Source of the DNA: JAYPUG01 sp038117265
GTDB taxonomy: Bacteria; Pseudomonadota; Alphaproteobacteria; UBA6615
Length of the DNA stretch: 40,769 bases
Reading direction: 5' to 3'
Assembly (NCBI GenBank): GCA_038117265.1
Contig: JAYOFO010000015.1
Location: 1-40,769, forward strand
Below the pieces are notes generated by a model. That model worked only from the letters and a program-made list of their open reading frames with translations. It was not told the DNA's origin and made no database searches. A program made the position numbers and the translations under genes. Of this stretch, positions 25,160 through 36,832 are shown piece by piece (positions within the stretch are counted from its first letter, which is position 1; every line of letters starts with the position of its first letter).

Positions 25160-25770
25160 TCAGAACTCGATCCCCTTCTGCGCCTTCACGTCGTCGCGGA
25201 AATGGTGCTTCACCATGGTCATGTCGGTGACCATGTCGGCGGCTTCGATCAGCTCGTCCTTGGCGTTGCGGCCGGTGACGACCACATGCAGGTCGGGCCG
25301 CTTCGCCTTCAGCCCGGCGACGACTTCCGTGATGTCGAGATGGTCGTAGCGCAGCGGGATGTTGAGCTCGTCGAGGACGACCAGCCCGTAGGCGGGGTCG
25401 GCGAGCATCTCCTTCGCCATCTCCCAGGCGGCCCTGGCGGCGGCGATATCGCGCTGGCGGTCCTGGGAATCCCAGGAGAAGCCCTCGCCCATCACCCGGA
25501 TCGTCACCCGGTCGGGAAAGGCCTCCAGCACCTCGCGCTCGCCGGTCTCCCACTTGCCCTTCACGAACTGGACGATGCCGACCTTCATGCCGTTGCCGAT
25601 GGCGCGCATGGCGAGCCCCATGGCGGCGGTCGTCTTGCCCTTGCCCTTGCCGGTGTGGACCATCAGCAGGCCCTTCTCGCGGGTCTTGGTCGCGAGCATG
25701 CGGTCGCGCACTTCCTTCTGCTTGCGCTTCTTTTCCGCCCAGCGGGCGTCGTCCTCGGTCGCTTTTGCGT

Positions 25771-25774
<4 letters not shown>
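25160..25774 (-). CDS. cobO: Corrinoid adenosyltransferase (BtuR/CobO type)
   Basis: Transfers the 5'-deoxyadenosyl group of ATP to the Co(I) corrin. It has 204 residues. The P-loop HTGKGKGKTTAAMGLAMRA starts near residue 40. Then come VGIVQFVKGKWETGE, VLDELNIPLRY and VVVTGRNAKDELIEAADMVT. The Lys-rich N-terminal segment (EKKRKQKEVRDRM) is typical of the CobO family. The ATG overlaps the cobN stop as ATGA. It works after cobalt insertion and before CobQ, matching the gene order. Confidence 0.97.
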
Positions 25775-29559
<3,785 letters not shown>

Positions 29560-29571
29560 CGTGCGGCCGGG

Positions 29572-30591
29572 CTAGCGCAGCGCGGCTTCGATCGCGGCGC
29601 GGTCCATCCCGGCGCGGCCGATCACCACGAGCCGCGTGGACGGCGTATCTCCGGCGGCCCAGTCGCGGTCGAAGTAGCGCTGGAAGCGGGTACCGACGCC
29701 CTGCACCACGAGGCGGCGCGGGCGGTCGGGAATGTGCGCGAACCCCTTGATGCGAAAGATGTCGTGCGCCTCGACGGCGGCGACCAGACGGGCTTCCAGC
29801 GCGTCCGGATCGTCGATGGGCCCGAGTTCGACGACGAAGCTGTCGAAGTCGTCATGGTCGTGCTCGTCCTCGCCGTCATGGTGGCTCGGGCGCGTGTCGA
29901 GGTCGTCCTCGGCGCCGGCGTCGAGGCCGAGCAGCACGGCGGGGTCGAGCCGGCCGTGCGTCGCCTGAACCGTGCGCACGCCGCTGCGCCGGTGGGACGC
30001 GAGGGCGGCTTCCACGGTTTCCGCACCGCCGTTCACGAGATCGGCCTTGTTGATCACGATCAGGTCGGCGCAGCTCACCTGGTCGATGAACAGCTCCTCC
30101 AGCGGGTTGTCGTGATCTAGTGAGGAGTCCTCGGCCCGTGCCGCGGCGATCGCGTCGGGGTCGTCGGCAAACCGTCCCGCCGCCACCGCGGCCGCGTCGA
30201 TCACGGTGACGACGCCGTCGACGGTGGTGCGCGCGCGCACCTCGGGCCAGGCGAAGGCCTTCACCAGCGGCTTGGGCAGGGCGAGGCCCGACGTCTCGAT
30301 AACGATGTGGTCGGGCGGTTCGGGCCGGTCGAGCAGCGCGGTGATCGTCGGCAGGAAGTCGTCGGCGACGGTGCAGCAGATGCAACCGTTGGCGAGCTCG
30401 ACGATGTCGTCCTCCGCGCAACCGGGGATGGCGCAACCCTCGACGATGCCGGCATCGATGCCCAGATCGCCGAACTCGTTGATGATCAGCGCGATGCGCC
30501 GCCCGCCCGCATTCTCGAGCAGGTGGCGGATCATGCTGGTCTTGCCGGCGCCGAGGAAACCGGTGACGACGGTCGCGGGAATGCGGTTCAT
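29572..30591 (-). CDS. cobW: CobW-type G3E GTPase metallochaperone
   Basis: A 339-residue COG0523 GTPase, thought to deliver cobalt to the chelatase. The Walker A motif is TGFLGAGKTS, the switch region contains the metal-binding GCICCTV, and Walker B lies in IVIETSGLALP, with the guanine-specific NKAD motif in VINKADLV. Between the GTPase and C-terminal domains is an acidic His cluster, HHDGEDEHDHDDF, which could bind metal. The C-terminal CobW_C domain is present through GFAHIPDRPRRLVVQGVG. The ATG overlaps the cobU stop. Position directly upstream of cobN supports a chaperone role for CobN. Confidence 0.94.
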   Translation of the reverse strand: MNRIPATVVTGFLGAGKTSMIRHLLENAGGRRIALIINEFGDLGIDAGIVEGCAIPGCAEDDIVELANGCICCTVADDFLPTITALLDRPEPPDHIVIETSGLALPKPLVKAFAWPEVRARTTVDGVVTVIDAAAVAAGRFADDPDAIAAARAEDSSLDHDNPLEELFIDQVSCADLIVINKADLVNGGAETVEAALASHRRSGVRTVQATHGRLDPAVLLGLDAGAEDDLDTRPSHHDGEDEHDHDDFDSFVVELGPIDDPDALEARLVAAVEAHDIFRIKGFAHIPDRPRRLVVQGVGTRFQRYFDRDWAAGDTPSTRLVVIGRAGMDRAAIEAALR

Positions 30592-31172
30592 GCGGTTGCG
30601 TCCTTCAATGTGAGTGGCAGGCCGGCGGCGACGAATGCGACCCGGTCGGCGACGGCGGCGACCCGCTGGTTGAGGCGGCCCGCCTCGTCGCGAAACGCAC
30701 GGCCGAGTTCGGTTTCCGGCACGATTCCCAGCCCGACCTCGTTGGACACGCACACGACGGGCCCGTCGGCATGGTCGAACGCGTCGAGCAGGGTTGCCGT
30801 TTCGGCATCGATGTCGAGGCCGGCATGCATCACGTTGGACAGCCAAAGAGTGAGGCAGTCGACCAGCACCGGCCGGCCGCCGGCCGCCGCCGCGACGATG
30901 GCATCGCCCAGCGCCAGAAACGCCTCGACCGTATGCCAGCGATCGCCGCGCCGGGCCCGGTGGTCGGCGATGCGCCGGGCCATCTCGCCGTCGCCCGCCT
31001 CGGCCGTCGCGATATAGGTCGCGCGCGCGACCCGGCCCGCCGCCTCCATGTGGGCGGCGATCAGGGTCTCGGCGTAGAGGCTCTTGCCCGAGCGCGCGCC
31101 GCCGAGCACGAGGGTCAGGCCCGGAAGCACGGGCGCGGCGGGCGTGACGTTGTCGTTCAACGTGGCGGTCAC
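30588..31172 (-). CDS. cobU: Bifunctional adenosylcobinamide kinase / guanylyltransferase
   Basis: Phosphorylates adenosylcobinamide and transfers GMP to it, activating it for nucleotide-loop joining. It has 194 residues from a GTG start at 31172, chosen because GGGAGGAGG lies at 31182-31190. The core is LTLVLGGARSGKSLYAE (P-loop), TYIATAEAGDGEMARRI, HRARRGDRWHTVE with the GMP-accepting His region, LVDCLTLWLSN and VSNEVGLGIVP. It is also called CobP in the Pseudomonas denitrificans scheme. It is the first gene after the cobalamin riboswitch, so it should be repressed when adenosylcobalamin is plentiful. Confidence 0.95.
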   Translation of the reverse strand: MTATLNDNVTPAAPVLPGLTLVLGGARSGKSLYAETLIAAHMEAAGRVARATYIATAEAGDGEMARRIADHRARRGDRWHTVEAFLALGDAIVAAAAGGRPVLVDCLTLWLSNVMHAGLDIDAETATLLDAFDHADGPVVCVSNEVGLGIVPETELGRAFRDEAGRLNQRVAAVADRVAFVAAGLPLTLKDATA

Positions 31173-31181
31173 GGCGCCGTT

Positions 31182-31190
31182 CCTCCTCCC
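31182..31190 (-). promoter_or_regulatory. cobU Shine-Dalgarno, target of the riboswitch platform
   Basis: GGGAGGAGG precedes the GTG start by 9 bases. CCTC at 31191-31194, just 5' of it in the RNA, can pair with the downstream GAGG. Translation control by exposing or hiding this site is therefore plausible; no terminator hairpin with a U-tract is visible. Confidence 0.6.
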
Positions 31191-31210
31191 GAGGGTTGCG
31201 CGGGTTTCGC

Positions 31211-31373
31211 GCGCCGAAGAGGTCTCCTGGCTCCGGGTCGCGGGCCCTTGACGCACCTTCCCGGCGGCAGGTGCCGCCAGTGGTCGTTGCGCCGGGCCTC
31301 GCCGTTACAGTTGCGGGGGCAGCGCCGGCCTTGGAACCGGATGGTTCCGCACCGGACTTCCCTGTTTCAGCGC
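31211..31373 (-). ncRNA. Cobalamin (adenosylcobalamin-type) riboswitch
   Basis: Read on the minus strand, this is a complete aptamer. P1 pairs GCGCTGAA (31366-31373) with TTCGGCGC (31211-31218), with one G-U pair. The 5' core GGGAAGTCCGGTG is at 31350-31362, the conserved GCTGCCCCCGCAACTGTAA segment at about 31304-31323, CCACTGG and GGGAAGG follow, and the B12 box AGCCAGGAGACCT is at 31220-31232. It lies directly upstream of cobU and controls cobU-cobW-cobN-cobO-cobQ and the relic. The cobC stop codon (31367-31369) lies inside the 5' strand of P1. Confidence 0.95.
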
Positions 31374-32044
31374 TGGACCAAAGCTAGCATGGCGGCGTGA
31401 TCGGGAGCCAGAACCGAGTCCAGGGTCGGCAGCTGGTTGACGTGGAAAACCGCCCACGCGCCCTCGGGATGGCTCTCGCTAGGGCCGAAATGGTCGATCC
31501 GCGTGACCGAGCAATTGTCGACCTGGCAGGTCAGCGCCGTCTCGGGGTCGAGCTTCAGCGCGTGACCCAGCGCCGCGCGGATCGTGCCGCCATGGGTGAC
31601 AGCGACGATGTCGCGGCCGACATGCTGGGCGTTGAGCCGCTCGATGACGCCGCCGACCCGGGTCATCAGGTCGACGAAGCTCTCGCCGTCCGGCGCCCGG
31701 GTGTGGGCCGGGGTGAGCCAGAACATGTGCTTGGGGTCGAGCTCGGCATAGACCTCGGCGCGCAGGCGCCCCTGCCAGGCACCGAAATTCTGCTCGGCCA
31801 GGTCTTCCTCGATGTGCGGGTCGGGCAGGTCGAGGCCGGCATCGCGGATCGCCGCCGCCGTCTGGTGGGTGCGCTGCAGGTGCGAGGTGACGAGCAGCGC
31901 GTCCTTCGGCAGGAAGCGCGCCAGCGCGGCATAGGTCGGCGGATCGTCGGTGTCGGCGACCGGGTCCGTGTTGCCGTAGATGCGCCCGCCGGTCGAGAGG
32001 ACCGGCGCGTGGCGTACCCACCACCAGCGTGTGCGCGTGCTCAT
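31367..32044 (-). CDS. cobC: Histidine phosphatase, probable alpha-ribazole phosphatase
   Basis: A 225-residue member of the histidine phosphatase superfamily. The phosphate-binding motif is VRHAP (the usual RHG has Ala in place of Gly), with SHLQRTHQTA, the acidic EDLAEQNFGAWQG and the second catalytic His in AVTHGGTIR. Many such proteins next to cobS remove the 5'-phosphate from alpha-ribazole phosphate or adenosylcobalamin phosphate. The symbol follows Salmonella usage; cobC means a decarboxylase in other schemes. Its ATG overlaps the cobS stop as ATGA, and its 3' end is part of the riboswitch P1 helix. Confidence 0.82.
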   Translation of the reverse strand: MSTRTRWWWVRHAPVLSTGGRIYGNTDPVADTDDPPTYAALARFLPKDALLVTSHLQRTHQTAAAIRDAGLDLPDPHIEEDLAEQNFGAWQGRLRAEVYAELDPKHMFWLTPAHTRAPDGESFVDLMTRVGGVIERLNAQHVGRDIVAVTHGGTIRAALGHALKLDPETALTCQVDNCSVTRIDHFGPSESHPEGAWAVFHVNQLPTLDSVLAPDHAAMLALVQR

Positions 32045-32868
32045 ATCGTGTTTCCCACAATGACGGCGCTGGCCGCGACAAGTGCGGCGGCCTCGGCCAC
32101 CTGCTGGGCGGCGCCCAGCACGTCGCCGGTGTAGCCGTCGATCTGCTTCTGTGCAATCCACCCCACGGCGAAGGCGCCCAGCGCGCCCGCCGCCAGAACA
32201 ACCAGCGTCCCCCAGCCGGCCGGCGTCGCGATGACGAGCAGGACGAGGAGGGCGGCGAGCCCCATGCCCCGCCAGCTTCCCGCCTCGCTGGGGGTGCCGG
32301 CGCCGGCTCCCAGCCCGTCCTCGCGGGCCGGCGGCAGCCAGCGCATGGTCGGCGCGAACAGCGCGCGGCTCCAGGTGGCCCCGGCGATCATCGCGCCGGC
32401 CGCAGCCCCGACATCGACGGCGGCGATGGCGGCGATGGCGGCGATGCGCGCGACGGTGACCACGGCCAGGGTCAGCGCGCCGTAGGCGCCGAGCCGGCTG
32501 TCGCGCATGATCTCGAGCTTGGATGGCTTGTCCGCGCCGCCGCCGAACCCGTCGGCGACGTCCGACAGCCCGTCCTCGTGCAGCGCGCCGGTGAGCCAGA
32601 CCATGACGCCGACCGCCAGGATCGCCGCCACGGCGGTGGGCACGCCGGCCCAGGCCAGTATTCCCAGCGCGATCGCACCCGCGCCGCCGATCCCGAACCC
32701 GACCAGCGGGAACAGCCACATGGAATCCGCAAGCGTCGGCGCTTCGGCGACGTCCAGCCAGTCGTCGTCGCGGTCGCGCGATGCCATGGGCAGCCGCGTC
32801 AGGAACGCGGTCGCTTGGCGCAGCTGCGCGCCGAGCGTGCCGGGGGCGGTTTCGCCGTTTGCATCCAT
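32041..32868 (-). CDS. cobS: Adenosylcobinamide-GDP ribazoletransferase (cobalamin 5'-phosphate synthase)
   Basis: Integral membrane enzyme joining AdoCbi-GDP to alpha-ribazole (phosphate), the last assembly step. It has 275 residues and about seven hydrophobic segments. Family motifs are FLTRLPM near the N-terminus, MWLFPLVGFGIGG, the catalytic acidic motif ALHEDGLSDVADGFGGG, and KLEIMRDSRLGAYGAL. The start at 32868 lies close to a dyad and has no obvious Shine-Dalgarno. It is the first gene of operon C, divergent from cobT by 58 bases. It is unrelated to the chelatase subunit also named CobS. Confidence 0.94.
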   Translation of the reverse strand: MDANGETAPGTLGAQLRQATAFLTRLPMASRDRDDDWLDVAEAPTLADSMWLFPLVGFGIGGAGAIALGILAWAGVPTAVAAILAVGVMVWLTGALHEDGLSDVADGFGGGADKPSKLEIMRDSRLGAYGALTLAVVTVARIAAIAAIAAVDVGAAAGAMIAGATWSRALFAPTMRWLPPAREDGLGAGAGTPSEAGSWRGMGLAALLVLLVIATPAGWGTLVVLAAGALGAFAVGWIAQKQIDGYTGDVLGAAQQVAEAAALVAASAVIVGNTI

Positions 32869-32870
32869 GG

Positions 32871-32891
32871 CGGACTTATAGGACAAGTCCG
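32871..32891. promoter_or_regulatory. Dyad between divergent cobS and cobT
   Basis: CGGACTT and AAGTCCG flank 7 bases, giving a perfect 7-bp inverted repeat 2 bases upstream of the cobS start and 35 upstream of cobT. The half site CGGAC also occurs in the cobA-cbiD dyad, but the spacing differs (11 versus 5 bases). Confidence 0.45.
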
Positions 32892-32926
32892 GTCCCTGCT
32901 GAAACGGAACCTTCGGAACACCCGCG

Positions 32927-33979
32927 ATGAACGACAACGATGCCAACGGCCAAGGTGACGGCCGGTCCGAGGGACCCGACTTCGCCGAGATTCGCAAGAT
33001 CGTCGCCGAACTGCCCGGCCCCGACCGCCCGGCCTTCGAGGCGGCGGTCGCGCGCGAGGGCCAGCTCACGAAACCGGCCGGCGCCCTCGGCCGGCTCGAG
33101 GAGATCACGGCCTGGGTCTGCGCCTGGCAGGGGCGCCATCCGCCGGGCGTGGACCATGCACGGGTCGCGGTGTTCGCCGGCAACCACGGGGTTGCGGCGC
33201 GCGGCGTGTCGGCCTTTCCGGCCGAGGTCACGGTCCAGATGGTGCAGAACTTCGTCGCCGGCGGCGCGGCGGTGAACCAGCTCACCGAGTTCGCCGGGGC
33301 CGACCTGCGCGTCTACGAGATGGCGCTGGAGACCCCGACCGACGACTTCACGCAAGGCCCCGCCCTGTCGGAGGCGGACTGCGCCAAGGCGATCGCCTAC
33401 GGCATGATGTCGGTCGAGGCGGGGGTCGAGCTGATGGCGCTGGGCGAGATGGGTATCGCCAACACCACGGCGGCGGCCGCCATCTGCCACGCGCTCTATG
33501 GCGGCGATCCGCAGGATTGGGTCGGCCCGGGCACCGGGGTCGCGGGCGATGCGCTGGCGGCCAAGGTCGCGGCCGTGGCCGAGGGCGTGGCCGCGAACAG
33601 CGACCTGCTCGGCGATCCGCTGCATGTCCTGCGCGCGCTGGGCGGGCACGAGATCGCGGCGATCGCCGGCGCGATCATCGCCGCGCGGCTGGCCGGCGTG
33701 CCCGTGCTGCTCGACGGCTACACCTGCACGGCCGCAGCGGCGGTGCTGCACGCGATCGATCCGGCCGCCATCGACCATTGCATGGTCGGGCATCTTTCCG
33801 CGGAGCCCGCGCACATCAATCTTTGCCAGAAGCTCGACCAGGTGCCGCTGCTGGCGCTGGGGATGCGGCTGGGCGAGGCGTCGGGCGCGGCGCTGGCGAT
33901 CCAGATCGTCAGGGCGGCGGTCGCCTGCCACAACGGCATGGCGACCTTCGCCGACGCCGGGGTCGCCCGCAAGACGTGA
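32927..33979 (+). CDS. cobT: Nicotinate-nucleotide--dimethylbenzimidazole phosphoribosyltransferase
   Basis: Makes alpha-ribazole 5'-phosphate, the lower-ligand precursor, from nicotinate mononucleotide and DMB. It has 350 residues. Motifs are LTKPAGALGRLEEI, VFAGNHGVAARGVSAFP, EMGIANTTAAAAI, VGPGTGV, LLDGYTCTAAA and GMRLGEASGAALA, the last holding the catalytic Glu. It is divergent from cobS and convergent with the broken acetyltransferase across 10 bases. It carries a polar N-terminal extension of about 18 residues. BluB, which makes DMB, is not in the window. Confidence 0.96.
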   Translation: MNDNDANGQGDGRSEGPDFAEIRKIVAELPGPDRPAFEAAVAREGQLTKPAGALGRLEEITAWVCAWQGRHPPGVDHARVAVFAGNHGVAARGVSAFPAEVTVQMVQNFVAGGAAVNQLTEFAGADLRVYEMALETPTDDFTQGPALSEADCAKAIAYGMMSVEAGVELMALGEMGIANTTAAAAICHALYGGDPQDWVGPGTGVAGDALAAKVAAVAEGVAANSDLLGDPLHVLRALGGHEIAAIAGAIIAARLAGVPVLLDGYTCTAAAAVLHAIDPAAIDHCMVGHLSAEPAHINLCQKLDQVPLLALGMRLGEASGAALAIQIVRAAVACHNGMATFADAGVARKT

Positions 33980-33989
33980 GCGCGACGGC

Positions 33990-34520
33990 CTAGCTGCCTC
34001 CACAGGCGTGCGTCGGCAGGCCCGGTCCGCCGGCTGCCGCGCTGCGCCGCTCCATCAGGATCACGTCGCGCCAATCGCCGTCGATATGGCCATAGCGTTC
34101 GCGCCGGCCGACCTCGCGGAAGCCCGAACCGGCAACCAGCGCGCGGCTGGCGCGGTTCCGCGCCATCACCTGGCCCTGCAGGGTCCAGTATCCCGCCGCC
34201 TCGGAGACCGCGACCAGGCGCGCCAGCAGCGCGGCGCCGATCCCCTGCCGTTGTGCGTTCGCCGTGACGTAGACGCTGACCTCAGCGACCCCGGCCGCAC
34301 CTCAGGTGTCGGGCACGGGCGACAGCGCGGCGAAGCCCGCGACGTCGCCCGGTGCGCGGCGCGCGACGAGCCGCCCGAACTCCAGATGGCTGGCGTTCCA
34401 CGCGCCCCATTTCGGCGGTGAGGTGGTGAAGGCCGCAAGGCCGGTCGCCAGCCCCTCGCCATAGATGGCGCGAACCCGCCTCCAGTCGTCGCGGGTCATG
34501 TCGTCGATCGTGAAGGTCAT
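33990..34520 (-). pseudogene. GNAT N-acetyltransferase (phosphinothricin-acetyltransferase-like) with one in-frame TGA
   Basis: A single frame of 177 codons is interrupted by TGA at 34302-34304 (codon 73). Before it: MTFTIDDMTRDDWRRV, IYGEGLATGLAAFTT and GFAALSPVPDT. After it, in the same frame: GAAGVAEVSVYVTANAQ, then the acetyl-CoA motif RQGIGAALL, and GFREVGRRERYGHIDG. This is a full-length GNAT apart from the TGA. In relatives as I remember them, the segment reads SPVSDRC followed by a few residues and GVAEVSVYV, which puts a Cys at the TGA. Candidate explanations are a point mutation, a sequencing error or selenocysteine. A GTG at 34526 is an alternative start. Relatives acetylate amino-acid analogues such as phosphinothricin. 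Confidence 0.78.
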
Positions 34521-34599
34521 GGTCACGACACCGTCGGTGGGTTGTTCGGCGAAACCACCCTACACTGATTACCGCGACAAACTCGACCGGGAGGAAGCC

Positions 34600-35178
34600 A
34601 TGCCGAAACCGATTCGCAGGGTGGTGATGAGGCACGACGCACGGGGGCGTGCCGTCGTCCAGTCCGACGGGCCCGCGCCCTTCGTCCACGTCAATCCCAG
34701 GAACGACCAGGACTGGTCGACCGATCTGTGATGCACGGCCGAGACGCCGGTGCGCATCGTCGCCACGCACGAAGAGACGACGCTGGGTCCGCGCCGCCAG
34801 ATGCCGCAGCCGAACGGCACCGTGTTCCGGATCAACCATTTCGCGCCCGAGACCGAGGAGGTGCGCAACCGCACGGTCGAGGAGGCGCGCGCCGCCTTCC
34901 GCGCGCTCGGCAACGAGCCGGCCTCGACCTATGGGCGCGGCGGCAGCCATCCGGCGAGCCACCGTACCGAGACGCTCGACTATGCGCTGGTCCTGTCGGG
35001 CGAGATCACCATGGTCCACGACGATGGCGAGCTGGAGCTCAAGGCCGGCGACGTGGTGATCCAGTGCGGCACCAACCACGCCTGGTCGAACCGCTCCGAC
35101 AAGCCGTGCGAGGTGATGTTCGTGCTGATCGACGGGACCTTCGACCCGGATCTCGCGGATTCGTTTCCGAAGGAGTAG
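34600..35178 (+). pseudogene. Cupin-fold protein with one in-frame TGA
   Basis: One frame of 192 codons plus stop, broken by TGA at 34729-34731 (codon 44). GGGAGGA upstream supports the ATG at 34600, preceded by a possible -10 (TACACT at 34561). The N-terminal part reads MPKPIRRVVMRHDARGRAVV and ends DWSTDL; the frame continues CTAETPVRIVATHEE. The cupin barrel follows, with a His in SHPASHRTETLDYALVLSGE, the GDVVIQCGTNHAWSN second motif and a C-terminal DGTFDP. In relatives as I recall them the residue after TDL is Trp, so TGG to TGA is the simplest lesion. An internal start at 34750 could still give a barrel-containing protein. Confidence 0.75.
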
Positions 35179-35187
35179 GGGCCGCGG

Positions 35188-36024
35188 CTATTCCCCGCTC
35201 TGCAGCAGGGTGCCGCGCAACCGCGCGATCCGGAACTGGTGCAGGAAGATGCCCGCGCCGATCGACAGGTAGACGATGTTGAGGCCGAGCGCGCCGGCGA
35301 AAAGGTCCCAGCGGAACGTGCCGTCGAACAGCACCGCGCGCATGCCCTCGAACACATAGACCGGCGGCAGTGCGAAGGCGATGGTCTGCAGCCAGACGGG
35401 CAGCACGTCGACCGGGTAATAGACGGCGCTGACCGGGATCAGCAGGAAGATCAGGAACCAGGCGAGGCTCTCGCCGCCGAGCCCGACGCGCAGCAGCAGG
35501 CCCGTGACCAGCATGCCGACCGCCCAGCCCATGATCAGCAGGTTGGCGAAGAAGGCGATCAGCGGCAGGCCGATGTCGAACAGGTTCCACGCGAACAGCG
35601 GGATCGCCAGCAGGGTCGGCGGCACGATGCCGATCAGGGTGCGCAGGAACGATGTCAGCATCAGCGCGGCGACCATCTCGATCGGCCGCAGCGGGCTGAC
35701 GAAGAGCTGGCCCAGGTTGCGCGAATAGAGCTCCTCGAGGAACGGCAGCGTGTAGCCGAGCTGGCCGCGGAACAGGATGTCCCACAGCAGCACGCCCGAC
35801 AGCAGCACCCCGCTGGCATCCGCGACCCAGCTCGAATTCTCGCGCAGGTGCAGGGTGATGAAGCCCCACATGATCATCTGGATCGTCGGCCAGTACATCA
35901 GCTCGACGATGCGCGGCCACGAGCCGCGCAGCAGGTACCAGTAACGCATCACCATCGCCAGGACGCGCCGGCGCGAGAAGTGGGGTTTCACCGGGGGGCG
36001 CTCGGGTGCGGCGATCTCGCTCAT
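35188..36024 (-). CDS. ABC-2 type transporter permease
   Basis: Inner-membrane permease of 278 residues with about six membrane helices and an ABC2_membrane-type fold. It has an N-terminal cytosolic tail, RYWYLLRGSWPRIVELMYWP at the first helix, and SRNLGQLFVSPLRPIEMV with the conserved coupling-type segment. FLLIPVSAVYYPVDVLPVWL lies in the second half, followed by PPVYVFEGMRAVL. The start overlaps the ATPase stop by 4 bases, so the pair forms one exporter. ABC-2 systems export polysaccharides, lipids or drugs; no substrate clue exists here. It is convergent with the cupin gene. Confidence 0.92.
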   Translation of the reverse strand: MSEIAAPERPPVKPHFSRRRVLAMVMRYWYLLRGSWPRIVELMYWPTIQMIMWGFITLHLRENSSWVADASGVLLSGVLLWDILFRGQLGYTLPFLEELYSRNLGQLFVSPLRPIEMVAALMLTSFLRTLIGIVPPTLLAIPLFAWNLFDIGLPLIAFFANLLIMGWAVGMLVTGLLLRVGLGGESLAWFLIFLLIPVSAVYYPVDVLPVWLQTIAFALPPVYVFEGMRAVLFDGTFRWDLFAGALGLNIVYLSIGAGIFLHQFRIARLRGTLLQSGE

Positions 36025-36791
36025 TGGGCGGCCTCCCCGTCCAGGCCCGTCGCGTCGGCGTCGGTTCCGCGCACCAGGTCAAGGAAGACCTCCTCGAGGT
36101 TGGCCCGGCCGTGGCGCGCGATCAGATCTGTCGGCGCGCCGCGGTCGACGATCTTTCCGGCGCGCATCATCATGACCTGGTCGCACAGCCGCTCGACCTC
36201 GGCCATGTTGTGGCTGGCCAGCAGGATGGTGCCGCCTGTTTCGTCGCGGTAGTGCGCAAGATGGGCGCGGATGCGGTCGGCGGTGTCGGGATCGAGGCTC
36301 GCGGTCGGCTCGTCGAGCAGCAGCAGTTCAGGCGCGTTCAGCATCGCCTTGGCGAGGCCGACGCGGGTCTTCTGGCCGGCCGACAGGCGACCGGCCTCGC
36401 GGTCCATCATCCGCTCGAGGTCGAGCGCCGCGGCGATCTCGGCGATCCGCGCCTTCGGGTCGGTCACCTCGTAGAGTTCGGCATAGATGCACAGGTTCTC
36501 CGCGATCGTCAGCCGGTGGGGCAGCTCGACATAGGGCGAGGAGAAGTTGAGGCGCGGCAGGACCCGTTCGCGATGCCGCACGACGTCCTCGCCGAACACC
36601 TCGACCGTGCCCGAGTTGGGCAGCAGCAGGCCGAGGATCATCTGGATCGTCGTCGTCTTGCCCGCGCCGTTGCCGCCGAGCAGGCCGATGCACGCGCCGC
36701 GCGGCAGTTCGAAGGAAATGCCGTCGACCGCAACGACATCGCCGAATCGTTTGGTCAGGTTCTCGACTCTGACGGCGGAGGTCCGCAACAT
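36021..36791 (-). CDS. ABC transporter ATP-binding protein (ABC-2 export type)
   Basis: A 256-residue ATPase partner of the permease downstream. Walker A is GGNGAGKTT, the signature is LSAGQKTRVGLAKAML, Walker B is LLLLDEPTASLDPD, and the switch His is in LASHNMAEVERL. The ATG at 36791 is preferred over the GTG two codons upstream because AGGG lies at a suitable distance. The Q-loop region contains LNFSSPYVELPHRLTIAENL, typical of drug/polysaccharide exporters. The gene is divergent from regB by about 41 bases. Confidence 0.94.
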   Translation of the reverse strand: MLRTSAVRVENLTKRFGDVVAVDGISFELPRGACIGLLGGNGAGKTTTIQMILGLLLPNSGTVEVFGEDVVRHRERVLPRLNFSSPYVELPHRLTIAENLCIYAELYEVTDPKARIAEIAAALDLERMMDREAGRLSAGQKTRVGLAKAMLNAPELLLLDEPTASLDPDTADRIRAHLAHYRDETGGTILLASHNMAEVERLCDQVMMMRAGKIVDRGAPTDLIARHGRANLEEVFLDLVRGTDADATGLDGEAAQ

Positions 36792-36832
36792 AACCACCCT
36801 GCATTGGAAGCTGGCGGGACCGCAGTTTGGAT

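Noticed and set aside
32885..32926. Words AAGTCCGGT and GCTGAAAC in the cobS-cobT gap also occur in the riboswitch 5' region, suggesting a second riboswitch.
   Set aside because: The order is swapped, and the B12 box, the CCGCAACTGT core and enough length are all missing.
34282..35079. Minus-strand frame of 265 codons spanning the GNAT/cupin divergent gap.
   Set aside because: It is antisense to the cupin and out of frame with the acetyltransferase, with no recognisable motif.
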